From NCBI GenBank assembly GCA_965198655.1, contig OZ240668.1:2542001-2606000 (forward strand): 64,000 bases of DNA. The letters run 5' to 3'. The stretch is from Lichenicola sp965198655. Its GTDB lineage: Bacteria > Pseudomonadota > Alphaproteobacteria > Acetobacterales > Acetobacteraceae. Shown piece after piece: positions 8,624 through 16,914 of this stretch. The stretch's first letter is position 1, and each line of letters begins with the position of its first letter. Under the pieces are notes generated by a model. The model was not told where the DNA came from, did no database searches, and saw nothing but the letters and a program-made list of their open reading frames with translations. The position numbers were made by a program, and so were the translations under genes.

Positions 8624-9378
8624 GGCAGTTGCCGCAGCAGGTCGGCGGCGGCGAGGCTTTCGGCGATCCGCTTGGTGCCGGCCTCGCCGGTCGCCGACAG
8701 CCCGGCCGCCTCGGCGCGCACGGTGAAGCGCGGCGCGTGCGACGGGCCGTCGGCGGCTTCCAGCACGTAGACCGGCAGGGCCAGGCCACGCCCGAGCAGC
8801 CATTCCTGCAGCGCGGTCTTGCTATCCTTGGGCGGCAGGGCCTGGTCGACGATGACGGTGCTCCAGGCGGAGCGGACGAAGGCACGCGCCGGCTCCAGCC
8901 CGCCGTCGAGGTAGGTGGCGCCCAGCACCGCCTCGACGCTGTCGGCCAGCACGTTGGCGGCGTCGCGTATGCCGGCGCGGTCCTCGTGCGGCGCCACGTC
9001 CAACGCCTCGCGGAAGCCGAGCTCGGCGGCGATGCGCGCCAGCACCGGGCGGGATACCAGCTGCGCCAGGCGCGGCCCGAGATGGCCTTCCTGCTCGTCC
9101 GGATAGCGCTCGATCAGCCATTCGGCCATCAGCAGGCCGAGCACGCGGTCGCCGATGAACTCCAGCCGCTCGTTGGAGCCCTCCCCCTTGCGCGCCTGCT
9201 GCCCGCCCCGCCCCCGGCGGTGGTGCCGTACGCCGGCACCGCCGCCGCGGGCCTCGTGGGCGGCGGAGCGGTGGGTCAGCGCTTCGCGCAGCAGGGCCAC
9301 CTTGCGGAACTGCCAGCCGATGGTGCGCTCGATGCCGGCGAGCGCCTCGGCCGGCGGGCCGGGGTCGGGAGCGGTCAA
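8620..9378 (-). CDS. rnc: Ribonuclease III with a Gly/Arg/His-rich insert
   Basis: 252 residues from a TTG at 9378 that overlaps the lepB stop (TTGA). Cleaves double-stranded RNA, for example rRNA precursors. The catalytic signature NERLEFIGDRVLGL and the second acidic motif ADSVEAVLGATYLDGG are intact; a double-stranded RNA binding domain (LQEWLLGRG..) forms the C-terminus. Unusual: between the LTHRSAAHEA helix and the signature motif, about 23 residues (roughly 44-66) rich in Gly, Arg and His are inserted where most homologues have three or four. A longer start is possible but would run deep into lepB. Confidence 0.95.
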   Translation of the reverse strand: MTAPDPGPPAEALAGIERTIGWQFRKVALLREALTHRSAAHEARGGGAGVRHHRRGRGGQQARKGEGSNERLEFIGDRVLGLLMAEWLIERYPDEQEGHLGPRLAQLVSRPVLARIAAELGFREALDVAPHEDRAGIRDAANVLADSVEAVLGATYLDGGLEPARAFVRSAWSTVIVDQALPPKDSKTALQEWLLGRGLALPVYVLEAADGPSHAPRFTVRAEAAGLSATGEAGTKRIAESLAAADLLRQLP

Positions 9379-10193
9379 TGCACCCAATGGAACAGCCGGC
9401 CCCAGCGGATCTCGACCGGCCACTCCCAGAACTCCCACACCGGGTAGCGAGCGTCGTAGGAGAAGAAGATCAGCTCCGCCTTGCCGACCAGGTTCTCCAG
9501 CGGCACGTAACCGAGGTCGTCCATGAAGCGGCTATCCGCGCTGTCGTCGCGGTTGTCGCCCATGGCGAAGAAGTAGCCCGGCGGCACCACGTATTCGGGG
9601 GTGTTGTTCTGCTGGCCCTCGTCGGTCAGGCGCAGGATGCGGTGCTGCACGTCGGGGTGGCCGCCGCTGCCGGGCAGGGTCTCGATATAGGACCGGCCGG
9701 CCAGCTCGCGCCGCTGCTCGTCCACCGCGACGTAGTCGCCCGCGTCGCTGCGCGGCACCTCCACGCCGTTCAGGAACAGCAGGCCGCCGCGCACCTGGAT
9801 GTGGTCGCCCGGCAGGCCGACGATGCGCTTGATGTAGTCGATGGAGGTGTCGCGGGTGTAGCGGAACACCGCGACGTCGCCGCGATGCGGCAGCACGTTC
9901 GGGACGCGGCCGGAGAACAGGTCCGGCGAGAACGGCAGCGAGAACCGGGAGAACCCGTAGGACGGCTTGGACACGAACAGGTAGTCGCCGACCAGCAGGG
10001 TCGGGATCATCGAGCCCGAGGGGATGTTGAACGGCTCGAACGCGACCGTCCGCACCACGGCCGCGATCAGCAGCGCATAGACCACCGTGCGCACGGTCTC
10101 GCCGAGCCCGGATCGGCTTGCCTCGGCCTTGGCCCCGGTGGCTTCGGAGTGGGCGGCTGGATGCGCCGGGCGTGTGGTCTTGAACAGGCTCAT
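9375..10193 (-). CDS. lepB: Signal peptidase I
   Basis: 272 residues. Cleaves signal peptides on the outer face of the cytoplasmic membrane. A cytoplasmic tail (1-34) and one membrane helix (about 35-53) precede the catalytic serine S61 in NIPSGSMIPTL; the general-base lysine K122 is in DYIKRIVGLPGD and the third box is MGDNRDDSADSR. The ATG at 10193 is preferred over an upstream in-frame start because it opens the typical short cytoplasmic segment. Stop overlaps the rnc start. Confidence 0.96.
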   Translation of the reverse strand: MSLFKTTRPAHPAAHSEATGAKAEASRSGLGETVRTVVYALLIAAVVRTVAFEPFNIPSGSMIPTLLVGDYLFVSKPSYGFSRFSLPFSPDLFSGRVPNVLPHRGDVAVFRYTRDTSIDYIKRIVGLPGDHIQVRGGLLFLNGVEVPRSDAGDYVAVDEQRRELAGRSYIETLPGSGGHPDVQHRILRLTDEGQQNNTPEYVVPPGYFFAMGDNRDDSADSRFMDDLGYVPLENLVGKAELIFFSYDARYPVWEFWEWPVEIRWGRLFHWVH

Positions 10194-10283
10194 GGCGGCA
10201 GGATGCGTCCGGATGGAAGCCGTTCCGATGGCCGGACGGCCCGGTCCGGAAGTGGCGGGATCAAGCCGACCCGACCGGGCCAT

Positions 10284-10339
10284 GTCAAGCGAGCGCAGCC
10301 GCGCTGGGTCAAGCGAGCGCAGCCGCGCTGGGTCAAGCG
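10284..10339. repeat. 24-bp tandem repeat at the 3' end of acpS
   Basis: Two perfect 24-bp copies (10284-10307, 10308-10331) followed by an 8-base partial copy that contains the acpS stop codon. Each copy carries the same minus-strand TGA, so it looks like a repeated duplication of the acpS terminus into the acpS-lepB gap. Confidence 0.85.
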
Positions 10340-10755
10340 CGCGCCGGATCCGCGACCGCCTGGATCATCACCTCGGCAAAGGCGTAGGGCGGCTCGTCGG
10401 TCATGCTCAGCAGCAGGAGCGGCCGGTGGCCCGGCGGCATCAGCCATTCCAGCCGGCGCAGCGCGCCGCCGGTCAGATGCAGGGTCGGCTGCCCGGACCG
10501 AAGGTTCACCACCCCCATCTCGCTGTGGAACACGCCCTGGCTGAAGCCGGTGCCGAGCGCCTTGGCACAGGCCTCCTTGGCGGCCCAGCGCTTGGCGTAG
10601 GTGGCAGGGCGCAGCGCCTCGGTCCGACGCTCCGCCCGGGCCCGCTCGGCGTGGGTGAAGCAGCGCTCGAGGAACCGCTGCCCGTGCCGCCCGATCACCC
10701 GCTCGATCCGCCGTATGTCGCACAGGTCCGAACCCAGCCCGATCACCGTCGCCAT
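10333..10755 (-). CDS. acpS: Holo-[acyl-carrier-protein] synthase
   Basis: 140 residues. Transfers 4'-phosphopantetheine from CoA to acyl carrier protein. Family motifs: GLGSDLCDIRRIE with the Mg-binding Asp10, and KRWAAKEACAKALGTGF with the second acidic ligand. Starts 11 bases after the spoT stop. In many relatives pdxJ sits between spoT and acpS; it is absent here. The stop codon falls inside a 24-bp tandem repeat. Confidence 0.95.
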   Translation of the reverse strand: MATVIGLGSDLCDIRRIERVIGRHGQRFLERCFTHAERARAERRTEALRPATYAKRWAAKEACAKALGTGFSQGVFHSEMGVVNLRSGQPTLHLTGGALRRLEWLMPPGHRPLLLLSMTDEPPYAFAEVMIQAVADPARA

Positions 10756-10766
10756 GCCCTGATACC

Positions 10767-13079
10767 CTATGCCCTGGCCCGCTCGACCTGGGTGATCCCC
10801 CCCGCCGAGCGCAGGCCGGCGATCACCGAGGACAGGTGGCGCAGGTCGCGCACCTCGACGTCCACCAGGATCTCCATGAAGTCGAGCTGGCGGTTGACGA
10901 TCTTGAGGTTGACCACGCTGGCGTCGTGCCGGGACAGGGCGTTGGTCACCGCCGCCAGCACCGACGGCTCGTTGGCGGCGATCACGCTGACCCGACCGAC
11001 ATGGGTCTCGCTCCCCTGGCCGCGCCCGGCAGCGTCGTAGTCCCAGTCGATGTCGAGGAACCGCTCCGGGGTGGCGGCGAAGCTTTCCAGGGTCTGGCAG
11101 CCGGCGGTGTGCACAGTGATGCCCTTGCCGTTGGCGACGATGCCGACGATGCGGTCGCCCGGCAGCGGGTGGCAGCAGCCGGCGAAGTGCTTGGCGACCC
11201 CGGAGCCGAGCCCGACCAGGGACAGGCCGCCGGCGCCCTTGCCCGGCTCTGCGCGTAGGCTGCCGCGGCCCGGCAGGCTCGGCACCATGCGCGGACCGCG
11301 CGCGGCGCGGCGCAGCTCGGGATAGGCTGCCTGCACCACCTCCTTGGGGCCGAGGTTGTTGTTGCCGACCGCGACGTAGAGGTCGGTCAGGGTGGCCTGT
11401 TTCAGCCCCTTGAGCGCCCCTTCCAGCACCTTCTCCGAGCCGTCGACGCCTTCCTGCCGGAACGCCTTGGCCAGCGCCGCGCGGCCGGCGTCGAGATGGG
11501 TCTCGCGCGCCTGGGCAGCGACGTGGCGGCGGATCCGCGCGCGTGCCTTGCCGGTGACGACGAAGCGTTCCCAGGCCGGCGACGGGGTGCCGCCGCGGGC
11601 GGTCATGATCTCGACCTGGTCGCCGTTCTGCAGCTCGTGGCGCAGCGGCATCAGCCGGCCGTTGACCTTGGCGCCGACGCAGGAATCGCCGATCTGGCTG
11701 TGCACCGCGTAGGCGAAGTCGACCGGGGTGGCGCCGCGCGGCAGCGGGATCAGCTGCCCCTTGGGGCTGAAGCAGAATACCTGGTCCTGGTAGAGCTCGA
11801 GCTTGGTGTTCTCCAGGAACTCGTCCGGGGCGGTGGAATTCTCCAGGATCTCCAGCAGGTCCTGCACCCAGCGCAGCCGCCTGGCCGGCGCCGGGGCGCC
11901 CTCGCCTGCGCCACCCTCGCCCAGGCCCTTGTAGGACCAGTGCGCGGCGACGCCGTTGTCGGCCACGTCGTGCATCTCCGGCGTGCGGATCTGCACCTCG
12001 ATCTTCTGGTTGCGCGGACTGCGCAGGGTCACGCCGGTGTGCAGGCTCTGGTAGCCGTTGGCCTTGGGCGTGGAGATGTAGTCCTTGAACCGGCCGGTGA
12101 TGGTCGGATAGGCGCCATGCACCGCGCCCAGCGCCACGTAGCAGGCCTCGCGCGTCGGCACCATGACACGGAACGCCATGATGTCGGACAACTGCTCGAA
12201 GGCGACGTTGCGCTTCTGCATCTTCTCCCAGATGGAGTACGGCGACTTCTCGCGCCCCGTGACCTCCGCCTGCGGCACGCCGGCGTCGATGCAGAGCCGG
12301 GCCAGCTCGCGTCGGACCTCCTCGATCACGTCCGCGCCCTGGCCGCGCAGGTAGTTCAGCCGGGCGCGTATGGTGGCGTTATGCTCGGGCTCCAGCTCGG
12401 CAAAGGAGAGGTCCTGCAGCTCGGTCTTGACCTTGTCCATGCCGATGCGGCCGGCGAGCGGGGCGTAGATGTCCATGGTCTCGGACGCGATGCGCTGGCG
12501 GCGGTGCGGCTCGCGCACGCAGTTCAGGGTGCGCATGTTGTGCAACCGGTCGGCGAGCTTGACCACCAGCACACGTATGTCGCGGCTCATCGCCAGCACC
12601 AGCTTGCGGAAGTTCTCGGCTTGCTTGGTGCGGTCCGACTGCAGCTCCAGCCGGGTCAGCTTGGTGACGCCGTCCACCAGGGCGGCGACGGTGGTGCCGA
12701 ACTGTGCCGCGAGCTGCGGCAGCTTCAGCCCGGTGTCCTCGACCGTGTCGTGCAGCAGCCCGGTGCAGATGCTGGGAACGTCGAGGCGGAACCCGGCCAG
12801 GATGCCAGCGACCGCCAGCGGATGGATGATGTAGGGCTCGCCGTTGTCGCGTCGCTGACCCTCGTGGGCCTGGGCCGCGAGCGCGAAGGCGCGCTCGATC
12901 GCGTCGATGTCGGCGCCCGGATCGTAGGACAGCACCCGTCGGATCAGGCCGGCGCAACTGGGCTGCCGATCGGATCCCGGCTCCTGTGCGGGGGCCGTCG
13001 CCACCACCGGACCGTCCGGAGCCCGGACCGCCTGATGCCGGCCGGGGACGCCGATCCCGTCAACAGCACCAGGCCACAT
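10767..13079 (-). CDS. Bifunctional (p)ppGpp synthetase/hydrolase (RelA/SpoT, Rsh)
   Basis: 770 residues. Makes and degrades the stringent-response alarmone. Domains in order: HD hydrolase with HPLAVAG and LLHDTVEDTG (H110, D111), RelA/SpoT synthetase in the middle, TGS domain (FSPKGQLIPLPRGATPVDFAYA), and a C-terminal ACT domain. The intact HD motif argues for hydrolase activity, as expected for the single Rsh enzyme of alphaproteobacteria. The ATG at 13079 is eight bases after the rpoZ stop; an open frame continues upstream through rpoZ in another frame and was rejected. Residues 1-45 are poorly conserved, so a later start is possible. Confidence 0.94.
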   Translation of the reverse strand: MWPGAVDGIGVPGRHQAVRAPDGPVVATAPAQEPGSDRQPSCAGLIRRVLSYDPGADIDAIERAFALAAQAHEGQRRDNGEPYIIHPLAVAGILAGFRLDVPSICTGLLHDTVEDTGLKLPQLAAQFGTTVAALVDGVTKLTRLELQSDRTKQAENFRKLVLAMSRDIRVLVVKLADRLHNMRTLNCVREPHRRQRIASETMDIYAPLAGRIGMDKVKTELQDLSFAELEPEHNATIRARLNYLRGQGADVIEEVRRELARLCIDAGVPQAEVTGREKSPYSIWEKMQKRNVAFEQLSDIMAFRVMVPTREACYVALGAVHGAYPTITGRFKDYISTPKANGYQSLHTGVTLRSPRNQKIEVQIRTPEMHDVADNGVAAHWSYKGLGEGGAGEGAPAPARRLRWVQDLLEILENSTAPDEFLENTKLELYQDQVFCFSPKGQLIPLPRGATPVDFAYAVHSQIGDSCVGAKVNGRLMPLRHELQNGDQVEIMTARGGTPSPAWERFVVTGKARARIRRHVAAQARETHLDAGRAALAKAFRQEGVDGSEKVLEGALKGLKQATLTDLYVAVGNNNLGPKEVVQAAYPELRRAARGPRMVPSLPGRGSLRAEPGKGAGGLSLVGLGSGVAKHFAGCCHPLPGDRIVGIVANGKGITVHTAGCQTLESFAATPERFLDIDWDYDAAGRGQGSETHVGRVSVIAANEPSVLAAVTNALSRHDASVVNLKIVNRQLDFMEILVDVEVRDLRHLSSVIAGLRSAGGITQVERARA

Positions 13080-13087
13080 CGCGGCTC

Positions 13088-13486
13088 CTATCGGCGTGCG
13101 CGGCCACCGAGCTCGGCCTCGATGGCGGCCTCGAGCTCCTCCGGCGACAGCTCGGTGCCCATGGCGCCGGCTTCCTCCTCGGCGGACACGTCCTGCAGGC
13201 CGAAGATGTTCTGGTCGGTCGGGATCAGGTCCAGCACCTCCTCGTCGGCCGGCTCGGGCTCCGGCGCGCGGGCCAGCGACTTCACCAGGTCGCCGTGCAG
13301 GCGGTCGAGGTCGACGCTCTGGCCTGCGATCTCGCGCAGGGCCACTACCGGGTTCTTGTCGTTGTCGCGGTCGACCGTCAGCTCCTCGCCGCGGCTCAGG
13401 TTGCGCGCGCGCTGGGCGGCGAGCAGCACCAGCTCGAAGCGGTTGGGGATGCGTTCGACGCAGTCTTCGACGGTGACGCGCGCCAT
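13088..13486 (-). CDS. rpoZ: DNA-directed RNA polymerase omega subunit
   Basis: 132 residues. Small subunit that helps beta-prime assembly and, in other bacteria, forms part of a ppGpp site, fitting its place just before spoT. The N-terminus MARVTVEDCVERIPNRFELV and RNLSRGEELTVDRDNDKNPVVALREIA are classic. The tail is acidic and longer than in enteric homologues. A GGAGG site lies a few bases upstream of the ATG. First gene of the run that ends in era. Confidence 0.96.
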   Translation of the reverse strand: MARVTVEDCVERIPNRFELVLLAAQRARNLSRGEELTVDRDNDKNPVVALREIAGQSVDLDRLHGDLVKSLARAPEPEPADEEVLDLIPTDQNIFGLQDVSAEEEAGAMGTELSPEELEAAIEAELGGRARR

Positions 13487-13537
13487 GCGGCCAGCCTCCG
13501 TATATCATCGGTGAGGGACCGCTTCATATAAGGAGGG

Positions 13538-13572
13538 CCACGACGCCCGGCAAGGCAGGCCGGACGTCGTGG
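13538..13572 (-). terminator. Hairpin downstream of the UrcA gene
   Basis: Inverted repeat CCACGACGCCCGGC ... GCCGGACGTCGTGG with about 14 paired positions, one mismatch and a short loop. It lies ~50 bases beyond the UrcA stop and ~50 bases before rpoZ on the minus strand, followed by a modestly T-rich stretch. Position fits a terminator separating the accessory gene from the rpoZ operon; not proven. Confidence 0.45.
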
Positions 13573-13620
13573 CGGTCGCCTTGGCCGCTCACCGGGCCCG
13601 GGCAACCCTTCGTCCGCGGT

Positions 13621-13983
13621 TCATCGCGGCATCGTGCCGGCCTCGGCGAGGAGAGCGGCCTTGCCGGCGCGCGCGACCAGGACCTGCATCTGGCGCGACG
13701 CGTCGGCGACCGCTTCGTCCTGGCACTCCTTGAACAGGACGCGCTCCTCGGAGGTGACCCGGTCGCTCTCGTCGCAGACCTGGCGCGCGGCGCGATCGAT
13801 CCGCCTCATCATCCCGGCCTGACCGCCTGCCGAGGCGAGATCGATGTTCTTCGTCGAAAGGACGATGGTGTCCTCGTCCTGGTCGTCCTGGGCACGTGCC
13901 GTCGCGGCCGCCAACGAGACCGCGGACAGGCCGAGGCAGAACGCGGAGATAGCGGCGACCGGGGAAATGCGGGGATTGGACAT
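13621..13983 (-). CDS. UrcA family protein (secreted, unknown function)
   Basis: 120 residues with a signal peptide (hydrophobic 8-29, Ala-rich cleavage region). The mature part is acidic at first, then shows the UrcA pattern: RIDRAARQVCDE ... FKECQDEAVADAS, with two cysteines that may form a disulphide. Function of this family is not established. Divergently placed from the membrane regulator at 14230 across ~250 unusually AT-rich bases, so the two may share control. Separated from rpoZ by a hairpin. Confidence 0.8.
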   Translation of the reverse strand: MSNPRISPVAAISAFCLGLSAVSLAAATARAQDDQDEDTIVLSTKNIDLASAGGQAGMMRRIDRAARQVCDESDRVTSEERVLFKECQDEAVADASRQMQVLVARAGKAALLAEAGTMPR

Positions 13984-14229
13984 GGGAACTTCCTTCTGCT
14001 GGGTCGGATGACCGCAGCCTCGGTAGCGCCCGGATCGTGTTGGCTGAACTTAATCGCGGCTAAATCCTGCTAAGAAACATAAATCGCCGGGTTTTCGTCA
14101 AAAAGATCGTCAAAGATGATGTCGGGATGAAGTAATTACATGAAATATTTTCAGTAGAGCGAAAACGCCGATGATCTTGTCGGTGGATCAGGTTTAGAAG
14201 CATGGCGCTGACCGACGCGGATCGCTCGC

Positions 14230-15870
14230 ATGGGTGCCTGTCCAGAAGTCTTCGAGTTCGGCCCGTTCAGGCTCCAGCCTGAGCGTCGCCTGCTTGTCGC
14301 CCATGAACTGCCGGTCGGGCTGACCTCCCGGGCCTATGACATCCTGGTCTTTCTCGTCGAGAACAGGGACAGGATCGTCACGCGCGACGAGATCGTCGCG
14401 CAGGTCTGGCGCGGCATCAAGGTCGGCGACAACAACCTGGCGGTGCAGATGTCGGCCTTGCGGCATGTGCTCGCCAAGCATGTCGATCCGGGCCGTCTGA
14501 TCGCCAGCATACCGGGACGAGGATATCGATTCATCGGCGATGTCGTGGAGAAAGCCGAAGTGTCCACCGCGGCGGTCGCCACGCCTAACATGCGGGCGAC
14601 GTCGAAGGTTCCTGAAATACCGAGGACGCGGTCACTGACACCACCGTGGGCCATCCTGATGGTCCTGATAGGGATATTGATGGCAGCGATCGCGATCTCC
14701 GCAATGCGGAAGCCGGTCAACATGACGGACCTGCGACTGAGCATGATCGTCGAGCAGTTCACCGGGGATACCGGCAGCACGGTCGCTGTTGATCTGGCAC
14801 GATGTTACACCGACGCGGTACTCACCCACTTCAGGCTGTTCGAGGACCTGTTGCTCATTCCGCAACACGGGGAACTGCCTGCCGAGGTGCGATCCCACTT
14901 CCGGCTGCGGGGCTCGGTCCACCTGGACGATGGGCAGGCAACGATCGTCGTCAGCGTGATCGACATGCCGTCGAACATCCAGGTCGGAGACGGCACCGTA
15001 TCCGAGCCGATCCATGCATCCGCTGCGCAGCGAGGAGCAGCCGCCATGGACCTGTTGTCGCAGGTCAGGCCATTCATCTTCGACTACGAGCAGAAAAGAC
15101 GTCAGCTTCCGGCGCATGATGCGGTCGATCTGTACATTGATGCCCAGAAGGCCAACAACGACGCTAATACCCCCCAGGCTCTGGAAGACGCGATACGGAC
15201 CACGACTCGCGCGGTGGCGAAGGATCCAAGCTACAGGCCAGCTAGGGTACTGCTTTCCGTCCTGCTGACAAGGAGCATGCTCTGGAGCAGCGCCACGACA
15301 GGAGACGCCAAAGGAGAGGAAGCGCTCCAGCTGATCGACGGCGCGCTGCAGGCTCGTAAGAACAATTCCATCTATCTTGCTGACCGCGCCTACACGCTTG
15401 CGGCGCTCGGTCGTCTTGACGATGCACGTGCGGCGGCCCGGCGGGGTCTGGAGATCGAGCCGTACGACTTCAACATGCGACAGACCTTAGGTGAGATCAT
15501 GATGCAGCTAGGCGACCTGGACCAGGCAAAGCTTTACATAGTCGATGACGAGAATGACACGGCTGATGACAGACAAGCTTTCATGGCCTTCGCGGAAGGA
15601 GATTATGAAGGTGCGCTTGACCAGGCCAGAGCGGTGGTCGCACGAAGCACACAAACCTGGGATACCGGATTTCCCGTGCTGCTTGAAGTTGCGTCGCTGT
15701 CTCTTCTTGGAGACAGCCATAAGGCGAGCGAAGCATTAAAGAGGGCATTAAGTCTTCTACCGGCAGACCTTCATTCGATAGCCGACCAGAGGCAAAACTA
15801 CTATGGGCTGAGTGACCAAGCGTGGCTGCAGTTTAAGATGGGATTGACGATTGCCGGAATGGCGAGCTAA
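14230..15870 (+). CDS. ToxR/CadC-type membrane-anchored winged-helix regulator with TPR-like periplasmic domain
   Basis: 546 residues. Residues ~8-105 form an OmpR/PhoB-type winged helix (LTSRAYDILVFLVEN ... VGDNNLAVQMSALRHVL ... IPGRGYRFIG). One transmembrane helix follows at about 139-159, then a ~390-residue periplasmic part with TPR-like helical repeats (for example DRAYTLAALGRLDDARAAA). There is no receiver domain, so the topology matches one-component CadC/ToxR-like regulators that sense through the C-terminal part. Base composition is clearly less GC-rich than the flanking core genes, suggesting acquisition. Likely targets are the divergent UrcA gene and the short reading frame just downstream, but that is inference. 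Confidence 0.85.
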   Translation: MGACPEVFEFGPFRLQPERRLLVAHELPVGLTSRAYDILVFLVENRDRIVTRDEIVAQVWRGIKVGDNNLAVQMSALRHVLAKHVDPGRLIASIPGRGYRFIGDVVEKAEVSTAAVATPNMRATSKVPEIPRTRSLTPPWAILMVLIGILMAAIAISAMRKPVNMTDLRLSMIVEQFTGDTGSTVAVDLARCYTDAVLTHFRLFEDLLLIPQHGELPAEVRSHFRLRGSVHLDDGQATIVVSVIDMPSNIQVGDGTVSEPIHASAAQRGAAAMDLLSQVRPFIFDYEQKRRQLPAHDAVDLYIDAQKANNDANTPQALEDAIRTTTRAVAKDPSYRPARVLLSVLLTRSMLWSSATTGDAKGEEALQLIDGALQARKNNSIYLADRAYTLAALGRLDDARAAARRGLEIEPYDFNMRQTLGEIMMQLGDLDQAKLYIVDDENDTADDRQAFMAFAEGDYEGALDQARAVVARSTQTWDTGFPVLLEVASLSLLGDSHKASEALKRALSLLPADLHSIADQRQNYYGLSDQAWLQFKMGLTIAGMAS

Positions 15871-15887
15871 ATCATGGAGGAGACACT

Positions 15888-16022
15888 ATGCGTCAACTGA
15901 TCGGGTTTGCTTTTACCTGCTTCGGCGTGGTCCTCATGCTTCCGACCCCCAGACGCCGATCTCGGCCGTCAGGCACTCAAGTATCAGAAGTGCCCTATCG
16001 CCATATAGTCCCCCGAACTTAG
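15888..16022 (+). CDS. Possible 44-residue leader-type peptide
   Basis: Begins 17 bases after the regulator stop, with a strong GGAGGAG ribosome binding site six bases before the ATG. The first 20 residues (MRQLIGFAFTCFGVVLMLPT) look like a signal peptide or membrane helix; the rest is Arg-rich and unremarkable. Its N-terminus resembles that of the secreted protein at 18909 (MRQLLIATTAFVLF). It may be a genuine small membrane peptide or the 5' remnant of a decayed secreted-protein gene. The remaining bases up to 16308 hold no supported gene. Confidence 0.35.
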   Translation: MRQLIGFAFTCFGVVLMLPTPRRRSRPSGTQVSEVPYRHIVPRT

Positions 16023-16308
16023 GCTTGTTGCCACCAGAGGACCATCTTAGCCAAGCGCGGTCGGCGGCTCTGCACGTAACTGTGCTGCATCGTTGTCCCG
16101 TTGAGTCTGAGCTTGCCTGAGACGGAGCTCCTGCTCATCACCTTGGTAGGAAGGAGGCATTGTACGCCCTGCATTGATTACAGCAGCGGAACCCGTCTTG
16201 TCGTTCATCGTCTTGCGGCTTCTGATGAAAGGCATTGTTCTCGGCCTCTCATCTCCCGCCTGATGACAGGCTCGGCTGGCGCGAACATCGAATTGACATG
16301 CAGAACCG

Positions 16309-16836
16309 TCAGATCAGGCTGGGTACATCCTGCAACGCATGGTCCAGTAGAAGACGCTCGACAAGTTCCGCCGCCGTCAGCCGGCAGCGCGGATGAACCC
16401 AGGCCGGGGCGACATCCTGGAGCGGAAGCAGCACGAAGAGGCGAAGGTAGGCCCTCGGGTGGGGCAACACCGGATCCGGTGCCGCACGAACCAGGCTGCC
16501 CCCCTCGCCCATGGCGATGATGTCCAGGTCAAGGGTGCGGGAGGCGTTGGCGACGCTGCGCTCCCGGCCGTGCTCCTGCTCGATCTGTTGCAACGCGGCC
16601 AGCAGGGTTGCCGGGTCCGGCTCGTCCAGGCCGGGCACCGCCTCCAGCCGCACCACCCCGTTCACGTAGTCCGGCTGGTCCGAGCGTGGCACCGGCGCCG
16701 AACGGTACCAGCGCGACACTGCCGTCACCGTGACCTCCGGCAACCGCCGCAGTGCCTCGACCGCGGCGAGGCAGGATTGGTAGGGTGTGCTGCCCTTCGC
16801 GGTGGGAAGGTTGGCGCCGACCGCCACCAGGATCAT
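16309..16836 (-). CDS. folK: 2-amino-4-hydroxy-6-hydroxymethyldihydropteridine diphosphokinase
   Basis: 175 residues. Transfers pyrophosphate from ATP to the pterin in folate synthesis. Visible motifs: VAVGANLP at the N-terminus, YRSAPVPRSDQPDYVNGVV, SRTLDLDIIAMG with the two metal-binding aspartates, and PHPRAYLRLFVLLPLQDVAP. The open frame runs far upstream on this strand, but only this part is FolK; the ATG at 16836 matches the usual MILVAVGAN start. Divergent from the NYN gene. Confidence 0.94.
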   Translation of the reverse strand: MILVAVGANLPTAKGSTPYQSCLAAVEALRRLPEVTVTAVSRWYRSAPVPRSDQPDYVNGVVRLEAVPGLDEPDPATLLAALQQIEQEHGRERSVANASRTLDLDIIAMGEGGSLVRAAPDPVLPHPRAYLRLFVLLPLQDVAPAWVHPRCRLTAAELVERLLLDHALQDVPSLI

Positions 16837-16914
16837 TGCCGGCACCGCGAAGGGCAGGAAGACGTCGCCGCAGAGCGCCGCTTCCGAGAGAAACAGGGCC
16901 AGGAGTATTGCATC

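Noticed and set aside
10284..10339. Short direct repeats as a CRISPR array
   Set aside because: Copies are directly adjacent with no spacers and contain the acpS stop; they are a tandem duplication.
10756..10766. Absence of pdxJ between spoT and acpS as loss of vitamin B6 synthesis
   Set aside because: The gene may lie elsewhere; a single window cannot show absence.
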